From Amaurobius ferox (Eukaryota; Arthropoda; Arachnida; Araneae; Amaurobiidae): a DNA stretch of 64,000 nt. Positions 11,860-22,160 of the stretch are shown piece after piece; the first letter of the stretch is position 1; each line of letters opens with the position of its first letter. The translations under genes and the position numbers were made by a program. The stretch covers positions 77,000,437 to 77,064,436 of the forward strand of contig OX578136.1 of NCBI GenBank assembly GCA_951213105.1, given 5' to 3'. The notes beneath the pieces are model-generated. The model was not told the DNA's origin, did not search any database, and saw only the letters and a program-made list of their open reading frames with translations.

Positions 11860-13665
11860 TTGCTAATGAACATTTTAATCATATTTTCTTTGATTTGCTT
11901 ATTCAAGATCACAGTTTTTAAATTTAAAACGAAATCAATTTCATTATATAATACAACTACTAATTATTATCGTGTTATCTCTTTCAAACATCCTATATGT
12001 AATTCTATAAATTTTGGACATCTGTTTAACAAGTTTAAACATTTATTGCCTATTGGAGATTTATTTGTTTCAAAGAAATTCAAATACAACAAGCCTATGG
12101 GTAGGTCTATATTTAATTATAATGAAGTTTCACAATCGCTCTCTATTGATCATTCTTCTCGGTCAATTGTAGATAGTGAATGTATTTGTAAATTAAACAA
12201 ATTTGCTAAATTTCTAAATCCAGACTTGGGGCATATAGCTACAGGAGATTTAGACGTTGTTAGTGACAATGTGTTAAGAATCATTATGTAATTTGGCACT
12301 AAATTTAGGATACCTTCTTGTAATAATTCTTTTAAAGTTTTAAAATCAATTAATCTAGATCTTGATAAATATATATATATATAAATTAGCTTGTAAATAC
12401 GCTCTGCCATTAGAGGCATTTAATATGTGGAAATTTACTATATTAGAATCAATTAAAAATGCTATTAGAGATATTAAATTGTCTAGATCTTTATATAATA
12501 TTGATAATATTAAACATTCCATTAATGATTTACAAAGATCCTTTGTTATCACCTATGTTGATAAAGCCTCTAATAATTATGCTATTATCTGTAAAAAATT
12601 TTATATTCAATTTCTGTTAGATTATTTAAAAAATAATAGTCTTTTTAAACCTGATTTACATTCCATCAATAGTATTAAATTGAAAATTATCAATATGTAT
12701 AGTGATTTAAATATTAAATATAAATATCTTAAATTTCCTTATATAGTGCTTATTCCAAAATTTCATAAAAATCCTATTAAATTTAGAACAGTTACTAGTG
12801 GCCATTATACTTACTCTACTACTGCGAGTAAATTATTACTAAATTCTTTTAATCTAATAAATAATAGTTTAAGCCAGACTAGCAATAATTACCATATTCT
12901 AAATAATAGCAAAGAATTAAAGAATAAATTAACGTCTCTTAGAAAAATAATAGGATTTCAACCTTTTGATTTTAAAGATCTTTTTAATAATATTAAGATA
13001 TCTGATCTATATGATGTAATTTTAGCTCTATATAATGCTTATATTACACATCTTTCAAATCAAATTAAATTTATAAATTTTCCTAAACTTCTTCACTTTG
13101 TTATTTTCAATAATTATATTTTTCAAGGAAATAAATTATACTTACAAGTCCAGGAGTTCCACAGGGTGGCTGCAGTAGCAGTATGCTAGCTAATTTATAC
13201 CTTTATCATTATGAAAAGTCATTTACTTCAATAGATTATACTTTTTACAGATATGTTGATGATCTGATCTGTCTAGTACATACAGAAAAATATCTCATAG
13301 ATATAGATTACTATCCACACAATTTGGAATTAATTCCTAATGAAGCTACTAATAGTAAAAATGTTAATTTTTTGGATTTAAATCTTTTTATTGATCCTTC
13401 TAATAGAATTGTTACAAATTTATATGATAAAAAAGACTTTTATAATTTTAATATTAATAAAATCTTACCATTTAATTCCTGTAACTCGATTCAATTGTTT
13501 AGAAATATTATACTCAATCAGCTTTTTAGAATTTACAGATTATCTGATAAAAAATTTCATGCTATGCATATCAATAATCTCAAAATTACTAGTAATTTAT
13601 ATAAATTTCTTTCTTATTTAGTAAATAGTATTGTTAAAACATTTAAAATAGCTGGATTTTTATAA
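11860..13665 (+). pseudogene. Penelope-like reverse transcriptase pseudogene
   Basis: This is an almost full-length reverse transcriptase split over three reading frames. The first part ends HIATGDLDVVSDNVLRIIM, with a stop at 12289-12291, and the frame continues FGTKFRIPS. A short (TA)n run at about 12367-12382 shifts the frame. The middle part carries FVITYVDKASNNYAIICKKF and the motif A-like FDFKDLFNNI. Another one-base shift near 13150 leads to GVPQGGCSSSMLANLY (13153 onward) and the catalytic YVDD at 13252-13263, then NFLDLNLF. This motif order, with LFNNI after the first Asp and a GxPQGG box, fits Penelope-like or related reverse transcriptases rather than LINE or LTR types. No GIY-YIG endonuclease is seen downstream. 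Family placement within the Penelope-like group is uncertain. Confidence 0.8.
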
Positions 13666-13733
13666 TCCTTTTCATAGTATCATATAATTCTTTTCATAGT
13701 ATCATATAATTCTATTCATAGTATCTTATATTA
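13666..13733 (+). repeat. three tandem ~23-bp repeats
   Basis: CTTTTCATAGTATCATATAA is repeated three times with small changes immediately after the reverse transcriptase stop codon. It was not seen in the other copies. Confidence 0.85.
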
Positions 13734-14002
13734 GCCAGATATCTCCATTCTCTTGTTTTTTTTTTTACATTCTCTTCCACTTCAGCATTACTATTATTTG
13801 CCCCTCCTTTTAGTACCTATTTTTGTATATTAATACTTTTTCTTTACATTTCGCTTCACTATTTTTCAATTCTTATGAATGGCAACAGTAAATGGTTTTT
13901 TATTTTTTCTTTACGAATGGCAACACTGGTCTCTTCTATCAGTGTTCCCTGTATCGACTCGATTGTACATACGCTGTGCTTTTTCCAGGTATTCATTTTT
14001 TC

Positions 14003-15266
14003 TTTTTAACACTTTACAACAAAGTTGAAAAGTGTTTATGACTTTGTTCATTCTGTCTGTCTGTCTGTCTGTCTGTCTGTCCGTTAGCACGATAACTGCC
14101 GTAAAAATGACTTAAAATGAAATTTTAGTATGTTGTTCAGACGGTCTGTAGGACCTATGGGAATATAAATGAATAATATTACCCAATTAGTTTTGGATTG
14201 AACCCGGGTTGAAAAAATGAAATACATTGAGCCCTATGGGACCTAATTTTTCAAACATTTTTTAAGCGGATTTAAAATTCAAAAATTGCTTCGAAAATTT
14301 TAGGTAATAGTCAAATTGTTCCATAAAATATATAAAAAAAATTCAGCGAAATATATTCAGTAATTTTTTAAATAAAAATTAAAATAATAATTACACATCT
14401 TATATGAAACGATCACGTGACCATGATATGAAACGATCACATGACCCACTTCAAAATGATATATGGCATCCATCTTGTTTCAAAATCGTGATTTTTTATT
14501 CTTTTTAGTTCATATTGAGTGTTGTATCCGTCCAAAAACTACTTTATTTTTGCTTAAATTCTGTGCATCTACATACTAAAACAACACAATGACAATATAT
14601 TTAACTTTAAATTCTCATTCAAATTTGATTATTTCTACAACTAAGCCTATTTTTCACCTATGTAAAATGTAAAGAGCAAAATATGTAGAATGAGTTGTAT
14701 TAGAATTACTGTATTTCTTTAACAAAAAATAATTCAGTCCATGGAGCTCATGGCTGATATGAATGAAATATTAATTGATTTTATAAACAGGAGGACGATT
14801 TTTTTTCGATGAAGTTTTAAGCATAGAGTTTATGAATTGTAGCTCCATGGTCTTAATTTTTAAACAAAATAAATTATTATAGTATTGTGATGAATGAAAT
14901 CCTGCTTTTATAGAGAGATCCAGGCGTGTTTTTTTTTCTATGACGTCATTTGAATTTATTTCAATTGTTTTCGATGAAGTTTTCCAATATAATAAATTAT
15001 CGTAGTATTATGATAGTTTTAAAAATATTACCGTGGAATGTATTGCATTTTAGAGATATTTAAACCAGGCAATTTATATTTCAATGCCGTCATTTGAATG
15101 AAGTTCATTTTTTTCAATGAAGGTTTAAGTTTTCAAATATAATAAATCAATGTATTATTGTGATAAGTTTTAAAATATTACCACTTTCGACTTTTTTAGA
15201 TAAAATTGCATTGAAATTGGAAAGTGTTTCATAATCAATGCTTTAAGCATGATTGATCTTCCTTGT
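14003..15266 (+). mobile_element. family H2 hairpin-ended element, copy 1
   Basis: One end reads TTTTTAACACTTTACAACAA followed by GTTGAAAAGTG, a hairpin, and then a (TCTG)n tract (14047-14080). The other end carries the hairpin AATCAATGCTTTAAGCATGATT followed by GATCTTCCTTG. A directly repeated ATGAAACGATCAC(G/A)TGACC block lies at 14404-14454. The copy is inserted in the Penelope-like 3' region at a T-rich site, so its exact boundary is ambiguous by a few T residues. It is non-coding and same-family copies lie near 40, 46, 59 and 61 kb. Confidence 0.8.
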
Positions 15267-15811
15267 TTATTCCTTCTTTATGTATGTCGTCCAAGTAGAA
15301 ATAGTTTATAGATATAATCTATCTATTTCTTCAGAAACATACATTTTTGTGTTTGCTTCTACAAAAAACTTGGACATGATTAGATTTTTGTAGAGGTTAA
15401 CAATTCATGATTTAGGCTTAGAGTCTCGTCCACGTGTATGGCGTTTGTGCTTGATTTCGTTTGTTATACTTATTTCGATTCCATACCTTTGTATTATATA
15501 TTTTTCATTGACTTGTTGATTCGATATTTATTTTATTTATTTTTTTCCATTTGCTAGAGGATTAGTTGATTTTTACTTTTGTTTTGTAAGCCAGTTAGAT
15601 AGTTGAATTTAGTTTAAGTTTTCCTTTTTTTGTTTCCATACCTTTTAATTTTGTTGATTTTCTGTGATTTGATAGCTTGTGTTTTGTAATTTTTATCCAT
15701 GTGATTGATGATTTGCTGTATTATATTTTATTCTGTGGGTGTTTTAAAAAGTTAGGTTTATCGTGTTACATCTTCTTACTTTTCGTTCATTGGATTTTCA
15801 AACTTCTATTA

Positions 15812-15848
<37 letters not shown>
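15267..15848 (+). mobile_element. Penelope-like 3' region with (TA)n end, copy A
   Basis: It contains a complementary pair TCCAAGTAGAA ... TTCTACAAAAAACTTGGA spanning about 15288-15375, then a T-rich tail ending TTATTATATG(TA)n. It is nearly the same as 36030-36556 and more diverged from 37590-37989 and 38015-38378. Confidence 0.7.
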
Positions 15849-15851
<3 letters not shown>

Positions 15852-15949
15852 TATAATCAAGAGTGGTATAAGTAACATTAATCTGTGTAACTGCTTTATC
15901 TCATATAATAGAGTAGATCCAAAAGTATGCAATTAAGCGGAGCCAACTA

Positions 15950-16345
15950 CAACCGACATATTTGGATTTCATTCTCATCCAATGTTTCCTAAGTACTTTC
16001 AGTCAACAATGTCTGCATTACTTATATCCAGTTTATATAGCATAAACAAATACAATCTTCTAATGGGAACTTCTAATAGCGTTCTTTCAAATAACACCTC
16101 CGCAAATAAGCGGAAATAGAAGGCGCTGAATGCTTTGCGATTATTTTCTTTTTGTTCTGCTGGCATCTCTTAGAAACTCCTTAATTTGTGAGCTTGTTTT
16201 ATATAATTATGAAAATCTGTACCTATCATTAAATGGCGTTTTGTTGAGCCGTTATATTTCTCAAATTCAAGGGATTTCATCAAGCACTGAAAGTGTTCTT
16301 ACTTTATGAGTATGTAAATTAAGTTTACAATTGACGAATTAGAAA
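15950..16345 (+). repeat. family R dispersed repeat, unit C
   Basis: Same ordered blocks as unit B (CAATCTTCTAATGGGAAC, CAAATAACACCTCCGCAA, AATTATGAAAATCTG...ATCATTAAATGGCGTTTTG), ending in CTTTATGAGTATGTAAATTA. Its final portion is tandemly duplicated. Confidence 0.6.
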
Positions 16346-16465
16346 TTATACATTCCTAATTAGAGAAATCCGTTATATTTCTCAAATTCAAGGGATTTCA
16401 TCAAGCACTGAAAGTGTTCTTACTTTATGAGTATGTAAATTAAGTTTACAATTGACGAATTAGAG
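16249..16465 (+). repeat. perfect ~95-bp direct duplication, 121-bp period
   Basis: The sequence beginning CCGTTATATTTCTCAAATTC at 16249 is repeated without visible change from 16370, through ACAATTGACGAATTAGA. The identity indicates a recent local duplication inside the older R repeat. Confidence 0.9.
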
Positions 16466-16576
16466 AAATAATAATTTTTCGCGAGCGAAAAAATTGGTTT
16501 CAAATAGATGGAAATTGATGTATAGGATGATATATGTGATGTGCATTCTTAATACTTTTCTGTATGGTCTTTATAC

Positions 16577-16740
16577 TATATTCTATAATTATGAAACACG
16601 TTCTGTATGTTTAAATGACTTCATAAATGTTTTATGCGTTATCTCCTGAATGAATTAAGAGACATTTATCAACTACCAGAGTGGTTCCCACCTTATGAAT
16701 ATGGAAATTATATATACCTACCGCAAACTACGTCATGACA
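16577..16740 (+). repeat. family R dispersed repeat, unit D
   Basis: Shares TAATTATGAAACACG..CTGTATGTTTAAATGAC and CACCTTATGAATATGGAAATTA with the other R units, about 370 bp after unit C. Confidence 0.55.
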
Positions 16741-17615
16741 TTTATGTGTGCCTAAGTACAGAGATAGAAAGTACCTTCTACAAATATTAAATTTATGTTA
16801 AGCAGCTGAAAAATGTCGAGTATGATAATATTTTTGGTATTTAGTTTTAAATGAATATTACTTGTTATTATTTCCTTAAATTGTGTTCAAGGTAAGGTAA
16901 TTACCATAAACATGTAACGAAATATGTTACATTTCTTTATTTACCACAACGGTCCCGCTCCCTATTTGCTAAGCTTCGCCAAGCTGTCATGGAGATCGCT
17001 TTGCAAGCTATTTCAAGTCAAATTAAGATAAATAAGCCGTTTTACAAGTTTGAATCTTAAAACGGTTTATTGCAGCGTGTTCCCCCATCATTTTTCTATA
17101 AATATACCAAATTTCACATTTTTCTGCTATAACTTTTGCAATACGAGACAGAGAAACTTGATGGCCGTGTTCTTCAGAAGCTTATTTTTAACTACAGAAG
17201 TTAATTTTTAACTTTAGGAGTGCGTGAAAGTAGAATAACTAGTAAACTATATCGAAATTGAAAAAAAAACATTCATCTTGCAAAAATTCCACTATGTACG
17301 TACATGTCTACATGTACGTGCATGTCTGTACATGTCTGTATATGTCTGTATTCTAAATATACCCGTGTTTATAAAAATTGCAACACCATGACGGTATCAG
17401 CAGAGTTGAATGACATTTCTTCCATAAACAACCTATATTGATATAAATAAACGATTAAATTTGCAAAGCAAAAAAGCAATATTACATGTCGAAAATCAGT
17501 ATTCGGTGAAGTACTCTGATAGGGGATGTAAATTCACATACATGTATATGATGGATTCACACAATTTGAATTTACATTTCCCTGAAAATAATTAACTATT
17601 TTTCGAATGGTTTTC

Positions 17616-17632
17616 CTATATATGCCCATATG
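17616..17632. repeat. target-site duplication, left copy
   Basis: CTATATATGCCCATATG, identical to 18021-18037, flanks the composite SINE on the tail side. Confidence 0.95.
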
Positions 17633-18020
17633 TTGTTGTTGTTGAGACCCAGACCGTCCGACCTACCAGAAAGGTGTAAGGTAACTGTTTGGACGATCGG
17701 GAAGTGCCACTCAGTTTAAACCGGAACCCAGTGGGGGAGGCATCCACAGGGACTGTACCCTCCTGCCCCTACTACCAACCTCTCGGAAGGACTTACGGAC
17801 CCACATGTTTAACGTGATCGTACTCCGCATGAACACGGGAGCAGTTGTGGCAGCGTGCAAATCCAGCGCGTAAACCTCTGGGCTACCGCCTCCGAAATGT
17901 GCCAACAGCACGCGGAGTTCCCAGGTGGTCACCCACCCAAGTACTAACCGCGCCCGACGCTGCTTGACTTCGGTGATCTAACGAGAACCGGTGTTATTAG
18001 CTCGGTACGGCCATTGGCGT
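17633..18020 (-). mobile_element. composite SINE: 5S rRNA head + tRNA-derived SINE-A body
   Basis: Read on the minus strand, the unit starts ACGCCAATGGCC, runs through a complete 5S rRNA-like sequence (18018-17901), a 7-nt linker (ACATTTC), a tRNA-like A box (GGTAGCCCAGAGGTT), the SINE-A body, and a (CAA)n tail at 17633-17644. A perfect 17-bp target duplication, CTATATATGCCCATATG, flanks the whole unit at 17616-17632 and 18021-18037. The head and body therefore moved together in one insertion. Relative to the copy at 51958-52243, about 27 nt including the tRNA B box are missing. Pol III could in principle use the 5S internal promoter instead. The open frame inside it is not a gene. Confidence 0.9.
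17901..18018 (-). rRNA. 5S rRNA-like sequence (SINE head, probably not a functional gene)
   Basis: The 118-nt minus-strand sequence begins GCCAATGGCCGTACC and ends GCGTGCTGTTGGC. Its ends pair over nine positions as helix I. Internal promoter blocks AAGCAGCGTCGGGCGCGG and GGGTGACCACCTGGGAA are recognisable. The normally conserved GTCCGATCAC reads GTTAGATCAC. No oligo-T terminator follows the 3' end; the sequence runs straight into the SINE. It is best read as a 5S-derived SINE head rather than a 5S gene. Confidence 0.85.
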
Positions 18021-18037
18021 CTATATATGCCCATATG
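18021..18037. repeat. target-site duplication, right copy
   Basis: CTATATATGCCCATATG, identical to 17616-17632, lies two bases beyond the 5' end of the 5S-like head. Confidence 0.95.
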
Positions 18038-19734
18038 TGAGTCTGTGGGCACGATATCTCTGAAACCAATTGAGAAATTTAAATTATATTTCCTAAGATT
18101 AGTTTAATTAGTAAATACAAGATTCCTATTAATACCGACAAGATTGGACAAATAATGTCTTCTCAAAAGAAATGTCAAATTCTCAAGTGTTTTTTTTTAA
18201 GTGAACATAAATCTAAAAAAATTATTTCAAAAATTATTATACTAAATAAATAGTTATTTAATTAGTAATTATAAAAATAAAATCATTTAGAAGACTGTAT
18301 AATGACATTAAGTTGCTTATCTAAATCATTAAAATTCAATCTAACATAAAGTATTTTAAATGTAAATTAATGGATATAATTTTTTAGGCGTTACTATGAT
18401 CCCTTTCCGGAAATAGTTTCAATTTCTGTTTCACACAGTGACCGCTCTTTTTCTTGAAATAAGTGAATGGTGCACATGAAAATTGGTGTGGTTTCGTTAA
18501 TTGCTAAAGCCTGAAGTATTTCAGAGGTATAAAATGATGTTGCTATTCCGATTTCTGTAATTGTTTATTTCATAAATTAAACCTTGTTATATTAGAAATC
18601 AAATATTTCGTTAGAAATGTAATTAGACAAATATTTAAATATATCAACTTTATTTGGTTAAAAAATGGCTGCTTTCGTAAGAATAATTATGACAGAGGCG
18701 CCACTCTCCCTCCAAGATAGTTTTTGTTTTACTTCATTCTCTGGTATGTGCCACTGACTTCCATGGTGTTATATATTCATATGTACTTTTTAAACGGCTT
18801 GAGGCAAAAATTTTGCAAACTTTGTTTGATTCACTTTCTATTATTTGAATTTTTTTACTAAAACTTAACAACTAACATATATAAATAACTTTGTTTTACT
18901 AAAACAAAAACAAAGTTATCTATATATAAAGAGCAGCATTCGGGAGCTTTATGTTGCGTATGACATCAGGTACTGAAAACGACATTGGATATTGGACTTA
19001 ATGTTAACTTATTTTCACCAATGAATACTATAATATCTCAGCTGAGTTGTGTCTACGCAGACAGTGATTGAATGCAGGTTTTTATAATAGTAAAAAATGT
19101 CCCATCAATAATTTTTTAATTACTTACGGACAGAGTGCTCACTAGTATATATTAATATTAAATAATATTTCAGAGAAATTGCTCAATATAATTATTTTTA
19201 TAACGTACTCACTTTTGCGATATTTGTTTTAAAAGCGAATTTGATTATTTGTATGTTGATAACATTCACCATATACATATAGAACAAATAGAGATAACAT
19301 GCGCTATTGAGATTAGCACGTTTTTGATAAAAAAATTGAGCAATTCTAAAGCAATTAAATGTGCCTACTTGTATTGAAAGAGGGAAATACATGTGTACTT
19401 TTACCCAGTAATGAATGGGTACAATGTTTAAGAAATGTTTATCAGCCTTTCAAGATATTAGAATTTTCACTTTTCCATAGAGTTATATCTCCCGAGAAAA
19501 TAAATTTATTTTCATAAACTTTGGTATGCTCACTGCAATTAGATCTAAGAATTTTTGATTAACAAGATGGAGTTACAAGAAATATTTTATGTCTGGTGTC
19601 ATTTTCACACAATATCAAAATTGTTTAATTTGTAAGAAAAGCCATGTAACAAATAAAAGTTTTGTCACAAATATCTCGAAAACTTCAAGTTAATGACTGC
19701 TGATTACTTTACTTCATTTAATTTACCAATAATA
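18038..19734. other. AT-rich intergenic stretch, no gene recognised
   Basis: The only structure seen is an inverted repeat with 13-bp arms, ATAACTTTGTTTT/AAAACAAAGTTAT (18885-18897 and 18907-18919). Confidence 0.55.
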
Positions 19735-20010
19735 CGCATAATCTTCTAATACGTACTTATATCTTTCCTCAAGAGACTTCTCAAGTAACGAAAAATGAAA
19801 CATGTTAGATGCCATACGCCTTTTTTCCTTTTTAATTACAGATTTCATTAGAAACTCTTTGTGTCAAGCTATTCTTTCCAATAATTATGAAAAGCGTTTG
19901 CCATCATTAAGAAACTCCTTTCATTTATGAAGCTCTTTTACGTGTTATCCTCCTTTGAAAGTTCAGTTGAATTGATCATAAGCGTAGTAATAATACCCAC
20001 AATATGATTC
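19735..20010 (+). repeat. family R dispersed repeat, unit E
   Basis: Contains ATAATCTTCTAATACG, TTCATTAGAAACTC and ATAATTATGAAAAGCGTTTGCCATCATTAAG in the R order. It is more decayed than units B and C. Confidence 0.5.
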
Positions 20011-21287
20011 TAAAGAATACGTAATAAAATCGACCAGAACTAAAATTATAATTAGTACCAAAGCTTAGCTATAATTAATAATATAGAAGAGGTAGTAGTT
20101 ATTCAAACTTATTGAGCCAAATTTTTATAAGAAATTATTTTCTAGCATTCTTTGTAGTATATATACATTTTACAAATAAAGCCCTTTATTATTTATTCAA
20201 ATGTATCTGTTTTCAATAGTTGACTTTAAGTGGGCATAATTGAGAAACTAAGTTGAGTCTGAATGTACGTGTTCTTAGGTCATTATTTAGTTTTGAAAAT
20301 GACCACCTATTGAAACTGGCATTAAAAGGAAAAGGTAAATACAAATGATGTTTACATTTTCTTAAAATAATTTATCTATGTATAAGCCATAACGTTTCCA
20401 GTTATTTAAAAATAGCTAAGGTTCACGGTCACCTTTGTCCATGCCCCCAACTAGGTTCAATATTTCTATGTTGCATTAATTGAAAACCCATATCAAAGCG
20501 CTCACACCAGAGACCGCAAAGCCGCGAATTCCCCCGCCGGAAGTTGGACTAATTTAACCTAGTCCACATCTTTACAATAATTATTTCATATTACTTATAT
20601 GAGCGGTCTGAATGTTTTAATAATCACTAGGGATGCCATTAACAGAAAAAGGCCATAAAACGTAGTCTTCATTATAACATTTATTAAAGTCTGAGGACGG
20701 AGATTTTCAACTATTGTTTAAAAATTAAATGACGTTCGAAATAGTAGTTCTAATAGTAGATTCAGAATGATGATCTTTTTGCAGCAATCACCAAATATGT
20801 TCCAATGTCGCTCATGGGAGATTTCAGCACCACAGAAAATGTACCCGGAATTGCTCGTTAAGTAGGAATTTATTGAATAAGCTATATAAGCAATACTTAT
20901 GTGCAAAAGAATTGGTAACCCTATTCAATTGAATTCCAGATTATTACCTCGCACTTTGATAAGCATTGCAGGTGTCATCGTATTACAGGCTCTGATGATA
21001 CGCCTTATTTACGTTAATTTATTTTCCATATACACTTCTCGTGCATTTCTGATGTTGATTCTTATTTATTATGTAATCCTCTACAACTTTGCAATTGGCT
21101 TTTCTTTCTAATATAAAAATTTGTATCTGAGTTTGTTATTCTAACACTTTTATTCGGTACTAAAGGCACTGGAGTTGCTTTTATTCGATCATTGTTGATA
21201 GACCTATCTTGCACACTCATGAAACTTTCTTTATAAATTTATTTTGCTGCTTAAGGACTTTTTTAGAAACACTTGAAAAACCTTGCT
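20011..21287. other. AT-rich stretch with a GC-rich patch, no gene recognised
   Basis: A GC-richer segment lies at 20420-20560 (for example GCCGCGAATTCCCCCGCCGG) but I cannot assign it. A hydrophobic 70-codon frame at 20899-21111 has no recognisable motif. Confidence 0.5.
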
Positions 21288-21357
21288 TCCCCAACTAGGA
21301 ATCAAACAACGGATCTTCGTACTGGCCAGTCGATGTTCTACCGTTGAACTAGTGGGA
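21288..21357 (-). tRNA. tRNA-like sequence, probable pseudogene or SINE head
   Basis: On the minus strand a convincing D arm is present (TAGTTCAACGGTAGAACA). An anticodon loop TGGCCAG would read GCC (Gly), and a weak B box TTTGATTCC follows. The first four acceptor pairs hold (TCCC/GGGA), but the rest of the acceptor stem and most of the T stem are unpaired. It is therefore unlikely to be a working tRNA gene. Confidence 0.5.
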
Positions 21358-21489
21358 CGGAATTGCAAGTTCTTATTTTCGAACTGGGCTCTGCGAACTG
21401 CTGAACTATTTTCAATTTTAATACAGACTTTAAAACGGTTACGAAAGCTAATATCTTATATCCATCTAATTTGCCATAAACTGGTATAA

Positions 21490-21790
21490 TGTAATTGCGG
21501 TGTCTAATGTCCTACATTCTAAAAATAGCCCCGATTCCAAGAAAAATAATAATATGATAAATGCAATATTTATTTCTTTTCTCATAGTTTTACTAGCGCC
21601 TGTTAACATTACCTGCTTTCAGGGTTTATCTCCTGTAATTTATGATAAGTGTTCCGCATCATTAAATGTTTCTCCTAGCTTAGAAATACTTTTGTGTGGC
21701 ATAGTCTTTAGTAAATTGAGTAGCAGCCTTCCCACACCATTATGATTATCACCTCATGACTATGGAAATTAAGTATGCTTAATATAAATG
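21490..21790 (+). repeat. family R dispersed repeat, unit F
   Basis: Contains TTTATGATAAGTGTTCCGCATCATTAAATG and CACCTCATGACTATGGAAATTAAGTATGC, corresponding to the conserved blocks of units A, C and D. Confidence 0.55.
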
Positions 21791-22049
21791 ACAACGCAGG
21801 AGAAACTTATAAGTTGTACCGCCCAAGTAAAAGGATTATAAATATTATCTTCTTGATAAACGCGGTTTCTAGGAACTACAAATTGTAAGATATACAGAAG
21901 ATATTGTTTAGTATTAATCTGTACTAGAAATTATTTTTTGGGGTGAATTATGTTTTGCAATGAAGCTAAGTTCAGGTAATTGCTATGAAATTATTTTACA
22001 ATAATTACATATTACTATTCAACGATTTAACAAGTTGAATAGTAATTTG

Positions 22050-22160
22050 GTAATATGGTACAAATTATTCTAAATGGAGGATATGATACAAATTACACCG
22101 AATGAGGGATATGATACAATTATTATATATGGTAATATGATACAAATTATCCCAAACCCC
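22050..22160 (+). repeat. degenerate ~30-bp tandem repeats
   Basis: The string ATATG(G)TACAAATTAT and variants recur about four times (ATATGGTACAAATTAT, ATATGATACAAATTAC, ATATGATACAATTATT, ATATGATACAAATTAT). Confidence 0.7.

Larger units (their letters stand above)
11783..15848 (+). mobile_element. Penelope-like element, copy A, interrupted by an H2 insertion
   Basis: It comprises the upstream AT tract, the reverse transcriptase pseudogene (11860-13665), a downstream non-coding region and a terminal (TA)n tract (15813-15848). An H2 element (14003-15266) splits the downstream region. The uninterrupted paralogue at 37430-37620 shows the two sides are contiguous: CAGGT.TTC....CTTT joins ATTCC/ATTTTCC. 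The region 15267-15816 recurs at 36030-36556, 37590-37989 and 38015-38378, each time ending in (TA)n. Confidence 0.7.

Noticed and set aside
15284..15375. A hammerhead ribozyme in Penelope-like copy A
   Set aside because: GUAUGUC and GAAACAUAC could form a stem III, but no CUGANGA box lies between them. Only the degenerate motif in copy D was kept as a finding.
11465..15945. Inverted GGCTCCGCTTAAT 13-mers flanking the Penelope-like element
   Set aside because: They are too short and too far from the element ends (about 320 and 85 bp) to be terminal repeats; possibly chance or part of the R repeat.
17901..18018. A functional 5S rRNA gene
   Set aside because: It lies inside a transposed unit with target duplications, lacks an oligo-T terminator and carries changes at a normally invariant position.
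20899..21111. Small hydrophobic protein frame
   Set aside because: No motif, no conserved neighbour, and such frames are common by chance in AT-rich DNA.
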